A stretch of DNA of 48,402 nucleotides from SIG701 sp045577175 (GTDB taxonomy: Bacteria; Bacillota; Clostridia; Oscillospirales; CAG-272). The position numbers and the translations under genes are program-made. The stretch spans positions 1 through 48,402 of the forward strand of contig JAZNHT010000021.1 of NCBI GenBank assembly GCA_045577175.1, given 5' to 3'. The notes under the pieces are model-generated. The model saw only the letters and a program-made list of their open reading frames with translations, ran no database searches and was not told where the DNA came from. This document shows positions 8,383 through 15,656 of the stretch, one piece after another; position 1 is the stretch's first letter, and the number at the start of each line of letters is the position of its first letter.

Positions 8383-8406
8383 GGCGGGAGCAAGCCCCCG
8401 CCCTAC
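8383..8406 (+). repeat. Type-C GC-rich palindromic repeat, copy C1
   Basis: GGCGGGAGCAAGCCCCCGCC followed by CTAC, immediately after the fliB-like gene. The same sequence recurs at 32577-32603 and, inverted, at 32529-32552. Confidence 0.7.
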
Positions 8407-8442
8407 AACAGACATACACAAACCGCTTCTTTGCATACAGAA

Positions 8443-8477
8443 ACCGCCTCCCTTGCAAAAGAGAGGCGGCGTTTTTT
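8443..8477 (+). terminator. Terminator between convergent fliB-like and XRE genes
   Basis: CCGCCTC (8444-8450) pairs with GAGGCGG (8463-8469), followed by GTTTTTT. The opposing XRE gene ends inside its T run, so both transcripts may share the hairpin. Confidence 0.85.
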
Positions 8478-9543
8478 ATCTTACCCATTTATCAAGCATT
8501 TGCATATACTTCGGATTTTCCCGCAGTTTTGCAAACGACAGATGGGACGCGTTCAACAAACGATGCAGAAGCCAGCCGATCATATCATCGGTTTTATAGG
8601 TATCTCTGATCTGCTCCGCCAGAATTTCGTCCGTTTCCGCCAAAGCCATCATTCGTTCTATAGCCGTGAACTGTTTTTCTCGGATGCGGATCACATCCTC
8701 AACAGGAGCATTCTCCACCGTAAGCATATCCGCCAAAAGGGCATAAATGGATTCTTCACCGACACAAAAGATTTCCAGATCTTTCTTTTTGCTCATTTCG
8801 GCAAAAGCCTCTGCCATCGCTTCCATACGTTCTATCTTTTCCGCAGCAGCAAGGGCAGGATCAAAACGAGCGGTGCGAGCAAGTTTTATGGACATGACAT
8901 CCATCAAACCGTAGCAATTCTTTTTGTTCCAATAACGGTACTCGGACGTGTCTTTTGCGAAAAGCTGTTCTTTCACCATCGGCGCGTACCATGCGGGAAG
9001 GTCTGAAAGAGTTTCAAGAGCCGCTTGAGTCTTCCCCTCTGCATGGAGCAGTTTTGCTTTCATATGGATTGCTTCGCTGCGGAGATTCTCCCGGGCACAG
9101 CCTTCCAGAATGCAATCGCATATTTCCGAAAGCTCCTCCTTGTTTTGAAGCAAAGATTCCGTGTCGTTTCCGGCACTGCCGCCCGCTATGTTCCACATAT
9201 ACGCGTTCATAATGCGATAATCGTGGGGATATCGCCTTCTTGCATCTGCGATCAATGCCGCCCTTTCGGCAAATCTGCCTTCAATATTTAAGCACCGATT
9301 CTCCGCAAGAATCGCATCCACCTCTGCTTTTGTTTTTGCCTCATCGTATCCCAAAAGCTCGTCAACAGTAACACCGAAGATTTCCGCAAGCGGAAACAGC
9401 AGGGTAATATCGGGATAGGTGTTCTTCACTTCCCATTTGCTTACCGCCGCCGTCGAGACTGTCAAAAGCGCCGCAAGCTGCTCCTGCGTCAGTCCTTTTG
9501 CAATGCGCAGACGCTTTATGTTCATGCCAATGTTCAAATCCAT
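8476..9543 (-). CDS. XRE-family transcriptional regulator with long helical C-terminal domain
   Basis: A 355-residue DNA-binding regulator. The N-terminal helix-turn-helix spans about residues 6-60 (MNIKRLRIAKGLTQEQLAALL, then VSTAAVSKWEVKNTYPDI, then EIFGVTVDELLGYDE). The remaining 290 residues are helical with TPR-like character and several Trp/Tyr and Cys residues, as in regulators that sense a ligand or partner. The start was placed at the ATG of MDLNIGMNI because AGGAGA sits six bases upstream; the ATG two codons earlier touches that site. Its own promoter overlaps a perfect palindrome, which suggests autorepression. Target genes cannot be told from the sequence; the nearest candidate is itself. 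Confidence 0.88.
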   Translation of the reverse strand: MDLNIGMNIKRLRIAKGLTQEQLAALLTVSTAAVSKWEVKNTYPDITLLFPLAEIFGVTVDELLGYDEAKTKAEVDAILAENRCLNIEGRFAERAALIADARRRYPHDYRIMNAYMWNIAGGSAGNDTESLLQNKEELSEICDCILEGCARENLRSEAIHMKAKLLHAEGKTQAALETLSDLPAWYAPMVKEQLFAKDTSEYRYWNKKNCYGLMDVMSIKLARTARFDPALAAAEKIERMEAMAEAFAEMSKKKDLEIFCVGEESIYALLADMLTVENAPVEDVIRIREKQFTAIERMMALAETDEILAEQIRDTYKTDDMIGWLLHRLLNASHLSFAKLRENPKYMQMLDKWVR

Positions 9544-9579
9544 AACCATTCTCCTTGTACGTAAAATAACGCGTAAAGT

Positions 9580-9593
9580 AAACGGGCCCGTTT
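9580..9593. promoter_or_regulatory. Perfect palindrome, candidate operator for the XRE regulator
   Basis: AAACGGGCCCGTTT is a perfect 14-base palindrome lying just downstream of the -10 box of the XRE gene, where a bound repressor would block transcription start. Confidence 0.5.
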
Positions 9594-9600
9594 CGATTCT

Positions 9601-9628
9601 ATTATACCATACTCCCCCCGAATTACAA
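9601..9628 (-). promoter_or_regulatory. Promoter of the XRE regulator gene
   Basis: Read leftward, TTGTAA (9623-9628) and TATAAT (9601-9606) are separated by 16 bases. Confidence 0.6.
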
Positions 9629-9689
9629 GCGAGGCGCAGGCAACACACGTTTAACCTGCGGTTGATTTTTCCGAACGTATTTCCACACA

Positions 9690-9726
9690 AAAACACCGCC
9701 TGCTTTCGCAGACGGTGTTCTTTTTC
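9690..9726 (-). terminator. Terminator downstream of pduL
   Basis: Read leftward, AACACCGTCTGC pairs with GCAGGCGGTGTT around a GAAA tetraloop (one weak pair), followed by TTTTG. Both flanks are T/A rich, so it could act in both directions. It separates pduL from the XRE gene promoter. Confidence 0.8.
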
Positions 9727-9733
9727 GTATGTC

Positions 9734-10309
9734 TTATTTTACGATCTCGCCGTAAACTTCGCCCTTTGCGTGCAGAGCGTTTGCCTCGTCGGTATCGATG
9801 TGCATAGCGGCAGCGAATTTCGGGCTGACGCGGACGACAACATCACCGAAGATAAGGCTTCTGTCCTCGGACGCGATCTTCACGCCGACGATCTCCTTAT
9901 CCGCAACGCCGAACTTCTCGGCATCGGCGGGAGTGAGGTGGATGTGACGCTTTGCGGCGATCACGCCCTCGCTAAGATCAACCTCGCCTGCGGGACCTAC
10001 GAGCTTGCATGCGCCGGAGCCGGCAACGTCGCCGCTTTCGCGGACGGGAGCCTCTACGCCGAGTGTGCGTGCATCGGTGAGGGAGACCTCAACCTGGCTT
10101 GCAGGACGGGCCGGACCGAGAACGATAACCTTGGCGATCTGACCCTTCGGACCGACAACGGTAACTCTCTCCTCGCAAGCGAACTGGCCGGGCTGGCTCA
10201 GATCCTTCTTGTGCGTAAGGGTGTGACCTGCGCCGAACAGGGCACTGATGTGCTCCTCCGTCAGATGGACGTGGCGCGCGGAGGTTTCCACGAGAACTTT
10301 ATTTTCCAT
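9734..10309 (-). CDS. pduL: PduL-type phosphate acyltransferase (phosphotransacylase)
   Basis: Transfers an acyl group between CoA and phosphate (acetyl- or propionyl-CoA to the acyl-phosphate), a step towards acetate or propionate and ATP through an acyl kinase. The 191 residues are typical. Two zinc-binding motifs of the family are visible: RHVHLT near residue 13 and RHIHLT near residue 122, with GPARPASQVEVSLTDAR between them. No microcompartment-targeting N-terminal extension and no microcompartment genes are present, so it probably serves as the housekeeping phosphotransacetylase. The start is the ATG of MENKVLVETS behind AAGGAT. It has its own promoter and terminator. Confidence 0.94.
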   Translation of the reverse strand: MENKVLVETSARHVHLTEEHISALFGAGHTLTHKKDLSQPGQFACEERVTVVGPKGQIAKVIVLGPARPASQVEVSLTDARTLGVEAPVRESGDVAGSGACKLVGPAGEVDLSEGVIAAKRHIHLTPADAEKFGVADKEIVGVKIASEDRSLIFGDVVVRVSPKFAAAMHIDTDEANALHAKGEVYGEIVK

Positions 10310-10367
10310 GGTGGGGATCCTTTCATTATGTAGTATTGATTTTGCCCGATGGGCATATTACGGATAT

Positions 10368-10396
10368 ATTATAGCACTTTCTGCCGCCTGTGTAAA
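10368..10396 (-). promoter_or_regulatory. Promoter of pduL
   Basis: Read leftward, TTTACA (10391-10396) and TATAAT (10368-10373) are spaced by 17 bases. The leader contains the small palindrome GCCCGATGGGC (10344-10354). Confidence 0.75.
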
Positions 10397-10435
10397 GGAG
10401 ATTGACGAATTTTTTTCAAATTTCGCCAAAAACAT

Positions 10436-10508
10436 GGGAAGAGGGAGAACCATCTCAAACGCCGAAGTTTCTCCCTCTTCCCACACCCATCTCCCTCTCC
10501 TTGGCTCG
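10436..10508 (+). repeat. Type-B palindromic repeat, copy B2
   Basis: The stem GGGAAGAGGGAGAA (10436-10449) pairs with TTCTCCCTCTTCCC (10469-10482) around a CCATCTCAAACGCCGAAG-type loop, with a tail ending CTCCTTGGCTCGCC. It lies between pduL and pncC and is oriented against both genes. Confidence 0.8.
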
Positions 10509-10524
10509 CCGATGGTAAATTTCT

Positions 10525-11025
10525 TTACTCTCCCGCAATCCCCCGTGCCCGATCACAGGCGAGGGTAAGTGCGTGCGCGGCGGCGGCACGGCGGATCTCC
10601 TCACGGCTGAGCGACGGATCAAACTGCACGCGCACCGCCGTTGTCTCCCCCTCGAAAGACACGCCGAAGCAGACCGTCCCGACCGGTTTTTCCGCCGATC
10701 CGCCGTCCGGTCCCGCAATGCCCGTGACGGAAACGGCAACGGTTGCCCCCGTCAGTCGGCGCACACCGAGTGCCATCTCCTTCGCCGTCTGCACCGATAC
10801 GGCACCAAAGCGTAAAAGCGTATCCGCGGACACGCCGAGCACGCCCGTTTTGACCGAATTGGCATACGAAATCACGCCGCCGAGGTAGATTTCGGACACG
10901 CCTGCCACCGTGGTGAGTGCCTCACCGATCATGCCGCCCGTGCAGCTCTCCGCCGTGGCAAGGGTGAATCCGTTTTCCCGAAAAACCGCATACGCTTCGT
11001 GCGCAGCCCGTGTAAGCTCTGTCAT
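10525..11025 (-). CDS. pncC: Nicotinamide-nucleotide amidohydrolase (CinA C-terminal domain)
   Basis: Deamidates nicotinamide mononucleotide to nicotinate mononucleotide in NAD recycling. This is the stand-alone PncC form of 166 residues, without the N-terminal MoCF-like domain of full CinA. Family motifs are TAESCTGGMIGEALT near residue 24, GGVISYANSVKTGVLGV near 49, and VSVTGIAGPDGGS near 100, ending in a helical ALTLACDRARG. The start is the ATG of MTELTRAAH after GGAGG with eight bases spacing; a longer open frame upstream overlaps the promoter and has no coding character. It is monocistronic behind its own promoter, divergent from the TraX-like gene. Confidence 0.95.
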   Translation of the reverse strand: MTELTRAAHEAYAVFRENGFTLATAESCTGGMIGEALTTVAGVSEIYLGGVISYANSVKTGVLGVSADTLLRFGAVSVQTAKEMALGVRRLTGATVAVSVTGIAGPDGGSAEKPVGTVCFGVSFEGETTAVRVQFDPSLSREEIRRAAAAHALTLACDRARGIAGE

Positions 11026-11055
11026 TTTTCCGCCTCCGATCCTGTTTCTATGAGC

Positions 11056-11084
11056 ATGGTAGCACAAGGCGGCGATTTTGTCAA
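11056..11084 (-). promoter_or_regulatory. Promoter of pncC
   Basis: Read leftward, a consensus TTGACA (11079-11084) and TACCAT (11056-11061) with 17 bases between. Confidence 0.75.
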
Positions 11085-11115
11085 GTCCGTCACGGGATAA
11101 ATCTTGCGTATCCGC

Positions 11116-11144
11116 TTGCTCCGCCCGGGTTTCTGTGGTATAAT
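11116..11144 (+). promoter_or_regulatory. Promoter of the traX-like/MATE unit
   Basis: TTGCTC (11116-11121) and TATAAT (11139-11144) are spaced by 17 bases. It is divergent from the pncC promoter. Confidence 0.7.
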
Positions 11145-11182
11145 GTAATTTGGATATATTTTTGCTGATCGCGGAGGGGCTC

Positions 11183-11821
11183 ATGTCCACGTTTATTCTG
11201 AAAATCATCGCGGTGATTACCATGACGGTTGACCACGCAGGGCTTCTTTTGTTCGGAGACGAGCCGTGGATGCGCGCCGTCGGTCGGATCGCGTTTCCTC
11301 TGTTCGCGTTCTTTATCGCGGAGGGCTTCCGCTGCACGAGAAACCGCCGCCGCTATTTTCTCACCGTCTTTTCGCTCGGTGTATTCTGTCAGATCGTCGC
11401 CGAAATCTTCTCCCCGGGCGAGGCGTGGAACGTGCTGCTCACGTTTTCCCTCTCCCTCACGCTTTTGTATCTGCTCGACAAATCGAAGAAGGACGTCCGC
11501 TTCCTCGCCGCGTTCGGCGGTGCGTTGATCGCCGTCTTTGTCCTCACGCAGTACATCGCGGTGGATTACGGCTTCTTCGGCGTGATCCTGCCGCTGTTTG
11601 CCGCCCTGTTTGAAAACAAATGGGCGCGCCTCGGCGCGTTTGCCGCAGGGCTTGCCGTCCTCTGCGCCGACTCTCATTCCCTCCAGTGGTACTCAATGAT
11701 CGCCGTCGCCCTGCTCGCCTTGTACAACGGCAAGCCGGGCAAATACAAAATGAAGTATTTCTTCTACATTTTTTATCCCCTGCATCTTGCAATTCTGTGG
11801 GGAATCCGCTACCTTATCTGA
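11183..11821 (+). CDS. TraX-family integral membrane protein
   Basis: A polytopic membrane protein of 212 residues with six or seven hydrophobic helices. It belongs to the TraX family, named for the F-plasmid pilin N-acetylase, but chromosomal Firmicutes members have no proven role and may be membrane acyltransferases. Family features are KIIAVITMTVDHAGLLLF at the N terminus, with the conserved DH, then GRIAFPLFAFFIAEGFRCTRNRRRY, and YIFYPLHLAILW at the C terminus. The start was set at the ATG of MSTFILKI because GGAGG lies upstream of it; an earlier in-frame ATG at 11150 sits too near the promoter. The MATE exporter gene begins 12 bases downstream, so the two are likely co-transcribed. Confidence 0.9.
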   Translation: MSTFILKIIAVITMTVDHAGLLLFGDEPWMRAVGRIAFPLFAFFIAEGFRCTRNRRRYFLTVFSLGVFCQIVAEIFSPGEAWNVLLTFSLSLTLLYLLDKSKKDVRFLAAFGGALIAVFVLTQYIAVDYGFFGVILPLFAALFENKWARLGAFAAGLAVLCADSHSLQWYSMIAVALLALYNGKPGKYKMKYFFYIFYPLHLAILWGIRYLI

Positions 11822-11833
11822 TCGGAGAAATCT

Positions 11834-13192
11834 ATGTCAAAAAACCGCTCCCGCTTACACTTCTGGCGCATGGCTGCCGCGCTCGCCTTGCCGATCGCCA
11901 TGCAGAATCTTCTGACATCCTGTGCCACCCTCATTGATACCGCGATGATTATCCCCCTCGGGGACACCGCCGTCACGGCGGTCGGCGTCGCCGGTCGGTT
12001 TTCCTTTCTTCTGAACGTGATGGCGTTCGGCTTCTGCTCCGGCTCCGCAAGTTTGATCTCGCAGTACTGGGGCGTGAAGGATCTCGGCGGCATCCGCCGC
12101 TCGTACGGTATCGCCCTCGTCTCCGCGATGACGCTCGCGTGTCTGTACGCCGCCGTGCTGGCGTTTTTCCCCGATGCGTGCATCTCCCTCTTCGGACCCA
12201 TGCCGGAGCCTGCAAAGCTCGCCGCCGAGTATGTGCGCGTCTTCGCCATCGGCGTACCGTTTATCATGTATTCGCAGGTATCCTGTGCCGCCTTGCGCGC
12301 GACGGAAAAGGTATCCGTACCGCTGATTTCCTCCGCGGCGGCGGTCGTGACAAACATCACGCTCAACTACTGCCTGATCCACGGAAACTTTGGCTTTCCG
12401 CGCCTTGAGGTGCGCGGTGCGGCGATCGCTTCCGTATGCGGCTCGGTCGTACAGGCACTGATCGTCTTTGCCTTTCTCCAATTCGGCAAAAATCCCGTGC
12501 GCGCACGCCTCGCAGAGTATCTGTCCTTCACCCGCGCGTTCGCTTTCAAGTATGCAAAGGTGGCATCCCCCGTCCTTTTGAACGAAGTACTGTGGGCAGT
12601 CGGCACGAACACATACGTCATGGTGCTCGCCCGTCAGGGAACGGAGGTTTACGCCGGTTACACGATCTACGAGACGGTGCAGCAGCTCGTTTTCGTCTTT
12701 TTCATCGGTATCTGTCATGCCTCGGCGATCATGGTCGGCAAGGCGGTCGGTCGCGGCGAGGAGGAGGAAGCCTTCCGTACAGCCAAATGCTTCATGCTCA
12801 TGACGCCGCTTGCCGGCGTGATTCTCGGCGGCGTACTGATCGCTCTGCGCGCCCCGGTACTCTCCTTGCTCACGATTGAAACGGAGCTTGCACGGGAAAC
12901 CGCGATGTCCCTGCTCCTCTTTTACGGCTTCTGGATCGGCATCCGCATGATCTCCTACACGGCGATCTGCGGCGTGTTCCGCGCAGGCGGAGACACGAAA
13001 GCAGGCTGCTTTATGGATATGACGTGCCTGTTTTTAGTCGGTGTCCCTGCCGTGTGCATCGCAGGACTTCTTCTGAAGGTACCGTTTGTTGCCATCGTGG
13101 CGATTATGTTTATCGCGGAAGACGTACCGAAGAGTGCCGTCTGCCTGTGGTATTTCTTCACGAAAAAATGGATCCGCCGACTGACGAAATAA
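11834..13192 (+). CDS. MATE family multidrug/metabolite exporter
   Basis: A 452-residue membrane exporter with about twelve hydrophobic segments in two related halves, as expected for the multidrug and toxin extrusion family driven by Na+ or H+. The first helix region (LALPIAMQNLLTSCATLIDTAMI) and the following AVTAVGVAGRFSFLLNVM are typical of the family. The second half begins near residue 230 (YAKVASPVLLNEVLWAVG). The C terminus is short and basic (FTKKWIRRLTK). The start is the ATG after GGAGAA. The substrate cannot be deduced. The close link to the TraX-like gene is the only context. Confidence 0.92.
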   Translation: MSKNRSRLHFWRMAAALALPIAMQNLLTSCATLIDTAMIIPLGDTAVTAVGVAGRFSFLLNVMAFGFCSGSASLISQYWGVKDLGGIRRSYGIALVSAMTLACLYAAVLAFFPDACISLFGPMPEPAKLAAEYVRVFAIGVPFIMYSQVSCAALRATEKVSVPLISSAAAVVTNITLNYCLIHGNFGFPRLEVRGAAIASVCGSVVQALIVFAFLQFGKNPVRARLAEYLSFTRAFAFKYAKVASPVLLNEVLWAVGTNTYVMVLARQGTEVYAGYTIYETVQQLVFVFFIGICHASAIMVGKAVGRGEEEEAFRTAKCFMLMTPLAGVILGGVLIALRAPVLSLLTIETELARETAMSLLLFYGFWIGIRMISYTAICGVFRAGGDTKAGCFMDMTCLFLVGVPAVCIAGLLLKVPFVAIVAIMFIAEDVPKSAVCLWYFFTKKWIRRLTK

Positions 13193-13203
13193 TTTCGTCC
13201 GCC

Positions 13204-13232
13204 TTGATTTTGCCGCACACCTGTGCTATACT
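13204..13232 (+). promoter_or_regulatory. Promoter of the membrane protein gene at 13267
   Basis: TTGATT (13204-13209) and TATACT (13227-13232) are spaced by 17 bases. Confidence 0.7.
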
Positions 13233-13266
13233 GTAATCAATCTCTTGTTAAAGGAAGGATACTCCC

Positions 13267-13869
13267 ATGCAGTACCGTATCGGACTTGAAAAATTCGAGG
13301 ATCCCAAAAGCCACAACGCCGCCCTCGCCGGCGAGTACGCCAACAACTATACGGAATACACCGTCGTACAGAAGGCGGAGGGCAAAAACCGCACAAACCG
13401 CTTGCTTCTGATCGCTTTGTACGTTGTCTATTCCGCCCTGTTCTGCGTCGTTTTCCTCGGCGGCATCGGCAGCTTCAAAATCCCCATGATGATCGCGCTT
13501 CTGCCTGTGACCTTGTGGATTATCATCTTCTTTACGTGGCGCTACGTCTCCGTTGAGCACGAATACATGCTCGCCTCCGGCGTAATGACGTTTGTTGACA
13601 TCTGCGGCGGCAGAAAGCGCAAAACGCTTTTCGCCTGCCCCGTCAAGGAGATGCGCGAGATCGCTCCTCTGCGCGCGACCACACAGCTGAACGTAAAAAC
13701 CACCGTCGATATGCGCGGCTCGGTGAAGAGCACGGATTCGTACTACTTCATCATCAACGACCGTGACGGAGAGCCCACCGCTGTCCTGTTTGAGGCGACC
13801 TCGAAGGCACTCCAGATCATGAAATACTACAACAGCGCAACCGTTATGTCGGACAGTTTGTCCAAATAA
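13267..13869 (+). CDS. Two-helix membrane protein with PH-like cytosolic domain, function unknown
   Basis: A 200-residue protein. An N-terminal polar stretch of about 45 residues contains YANNYTEYTVVQKAEGK. Two adjacent transmembrane helices follow (LLLIALYVVYSALFCVVFL and MMIALLPVTLWIIIFFTW). The C-terminal half, from VSVEHEYMLASGVMTF, is predicted beta-rich and looks like the PH-like domains of small Firmicutes membrane proteins. I think it matches a clostridial DUF family (perhaps DUF6106), but I cannot confirm the number. The start is the ATG after AAAGGAAGG. It has its own promoter and no evident partner. Confidence 0.8.
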   Translation: MQYRIGLEKFEDPKSHNAALAGEYANNYTEYTVVQKAEGKNRTNRLLLIALYVVYSALFCVVFLGGIGSFKIPMMIALLPVTLWIIIFFTWRYVSVEHEYMLASGVMTFVDICGGRKRKTLFACPVKEMREIAPLRATTQLNVKTTVDMRGSVKSTDSYYFIINDRDGEPTAVLFEATSKALQIMKYYNSATVMSDSLSK

Positions 13870-13903
13870 AAATACATAAAAAATCCCTCTGGCGCATAGG
13901 ATC

Positions 13904-13925
13904 AAAAAAACTGCCGTCATGGCAG
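13904..13925 (-). terminator. Leftward-facing hairpin and T run without a matching gene
   Basis: CTGCC (13911-13915) pairs with GGCAG (13921-13925). Read leftward the hairpin is followed by seven T residues (13904-13910). No leftward gene ends here, so it would only stop antisense transcription. In the other direction it overlaps the leader of the lipoprotein gene. Confidence 0.45.
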
Positions 13926-13943
13926 CCTTTCGGAGGGGATTTT

Positions 13944-14453
13944 ATGAAATCGGGACTCAAAACGCTTCTTTTGACCGCGCTTCTTTTCGCCGCAATCTGC
14001 CTTTCGCTCACGGGATGTATGCAGAGCTCGCGTCCGCTTCTGTGGTATCAGGACGTGCTCGTTTCCGCCGATGTGAGCGCGGACGGGCAGACATACCGTA
14101 TCACACCGGTCGCGGACGGATTCACCGTCACCGTCCTTGCGCCGAGTGAATCCGCCGGGATCACGTTCACCGTCACGGACGTATCCTCAAGCGTGTCGGT
14201 CGAGGGGATCGAAATCCCCGTGTCGGACGCGATGACGGCAGGTGCCGCCCGGCTGATCGCCCTGTTCACGCTGGAGGAAACCCGTGTGAGCGAGGTACAT
14301 CCCGACAAGGAATCGGGCACCGTGCGTGCACGGTTCACCACCGCGGACGGAAAGCGCATCACCGCCGTATTCGGCACGGACGGACTGCCCGTATCGTTTG
14401 AAACGGAGGCAGGCACCTGTACCGTGATCGCCTGCGAAACCAAGCCGCAATAA
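13944..14453 (+). CDS. Predicted lipoprotein, function unknown
   Basis: A 169-residue exported lipoprotein. It has a basic N terminus (MKSGLK), a hydrophobic stretch (LLLTALLFAAICLSL) and the lipobox LTGC, with the modified Cys near residue 25. The mature part is beta-rich, with repeated TV/VT patterns (GFTVTVLAP, GITFTVTD) and GTVRARFTTADGKRITAVFGTDGLP near the C terminus, suggesting a small beta-sandwich that faces the outer surface. The start follows GGAGG. It is the first gene of the division run and is separated from alr by 20 bases. LspA, needed to mature it, is encoded in the same run. Confidence 0.85.
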   Translation: MKSGLKTLLLTALLFAAICLSLTGCMQSSRPLLWYQDVLVSADVSADGQTYRITPVADGFTVTVLAPSESAGITFTVTDVSSSVSVEGIEIPVSDAMTAGAARLIALFTLEETRVSEVHPDKESGTVRARFTTADGKRITAVFGTDGLPVSFETEAGTCTVIACETKPQ

Positions 14454-14473
14454 CAAACTGAAAAGGATATGCC

Positions 14474-15634
14474 ATGAACAATCGGAAGTACAAAGTCTGG
14501 GCGGAGATTGACCTCTCCGCGCTCAAACATAATTACCGTCTCATCGCAGAGAAGGCGCACGCACAGTCGCCCGACTGCCGTGTGATCGCCGTTGTCAAAT
14601 CGGACGCATACGGGCACGGTGCCGCCCTTGTCTCGCGCACGCTTCTCGGCGAGGGATGCGATTTTTTTGCCGTCGCCGCCGTTACGGAAGCAGAGGAGCT
14701 CCGCCCCGTCATAGGCGAGGTCGCGGATCTCATGATCCTCGGCTACACCTTGCCCGAGGATACGGAGATTCTCTGCCGGCTGAACATCATCCAGACAGTA
14801 TTTTCCGTGGAATACGCACGTACCCTCTCTGCGGAAATGGAACGCCTTTTGCGCGAGGGGATTTTGCCTGCCGGCACGTCTCTGCGCGTGCACGTAAAAT
14901 TGGATACGGGCATGAACCGCCTCGGACTGGACGCCTCCGACACCGAGGGCACGGCAGAGGCAATCCGCGAAATCGCCTCGTATCCCCATTTGAAAATCGA
15001 AGGCATGTTCACGCACCTCTGCTGCGCCGATACGGATGCGGCAGAGATCGGCATGACGAAAAAGCAGATCGACCGCTTTGAGGCGGCGGAAGCCCTGCTG
15101 AAGGAAAGCGGAGACTGTCCGCCCGTCGTCCACTGCGCAAACAGCGCGGGGATTCTGCACCTGCCGCGCGTGTACAAATCGTGCGTCCGCGCGGGAATTA
15201 TCCTCTACGGCATGTCGCCGAGCGGCGAAATTCTGCCGGATTTCCGCCCCGTTATGGTGCTCAAGACGCGCATCGCACACATCCACACGCTGCGAGCAGG
15301 CGAATCGGTCAGCTACGGCGCGACGTTCACTGCCGAGCGCGATATGCGCATCAGCACCGTACCGATCGGATACGGCGACGGCTTCGTTCGCCGCTACAAG
15401 GGAGCCTCTTTGCGCCTGCCCGACGGGACAGATGCGCCGATTGTCGGCAGAATCTGCATGGATCAGTGCATGATCGACATCGGAGATGCGGACGTGCATC
15501 CGGGTGACGAGATCACCGTCTTCGGCACGGATGACGGTACGATGCTCGAAAAAATCGCCCGTGCAGGCGAGACGATCAACTACGAAATCTCCTCCATTCT
15601 CACCCGCCGCGTTGTGCGTCTGGTGAAGCCGTAA
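14474..15634 (+). CDS. alr: Alanine racemase
   Basis: PLP enzyme converting L-alanine to D-alanine for peptidoglycan in the cytosol. The 386 residues match the family. The Schiff-base Lys is at about 42 in VVKSDAYGHG. The second catalytic base, Tyr, lies in GESVSYGATF near residue 280. The substrate region GRICMDQCMIDIG lies near 325 and the C-terminal beta domain ends RRVVRLVKP. The start is the ATG of MNNRKYKVWAEIDLSAL, the usual N terminus, after AAAAGGA. The gene is flanked by 20- and 22-base gaps and is clearly co-transcribed with the division genes. Confidence 0.97.
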   Translation: MNNRKYKVWAEIDLSALKHNYRLIAEKAHAQSPDCRVIAVVKSDAYGHGAALVSRTLLGEGCDFFAVAAVTEAEELRPVIGEVADLMILGYTLPEDTEILCRLNIIQTVFSVEYARTLSAEMERLLREGILPAGTSLRVHVKLDTGMNRLGLDASDTEGTAEAIREIASYPHLKIEGMFTHLCCADTDAAEIGMTKKQIDRFEAAEALLKESGDCPPVVHCANSAGILHLPRVYKSCVRAGIILYGMSPSGEILPDFRPVMVLKTRIAHIHTLRAGESVSYGATFTAERDMRISTVPIGYGDGFVRRYKGASLRLPDGTDAPIVGRICMDQCMIDIGDADVHPGDEITVFGTDDGTMLEKIARAGETINYEISSILTRRVVRLVKP

Positions 15635-15656
15635 CTTTACCAAGGATACGAAAAAT

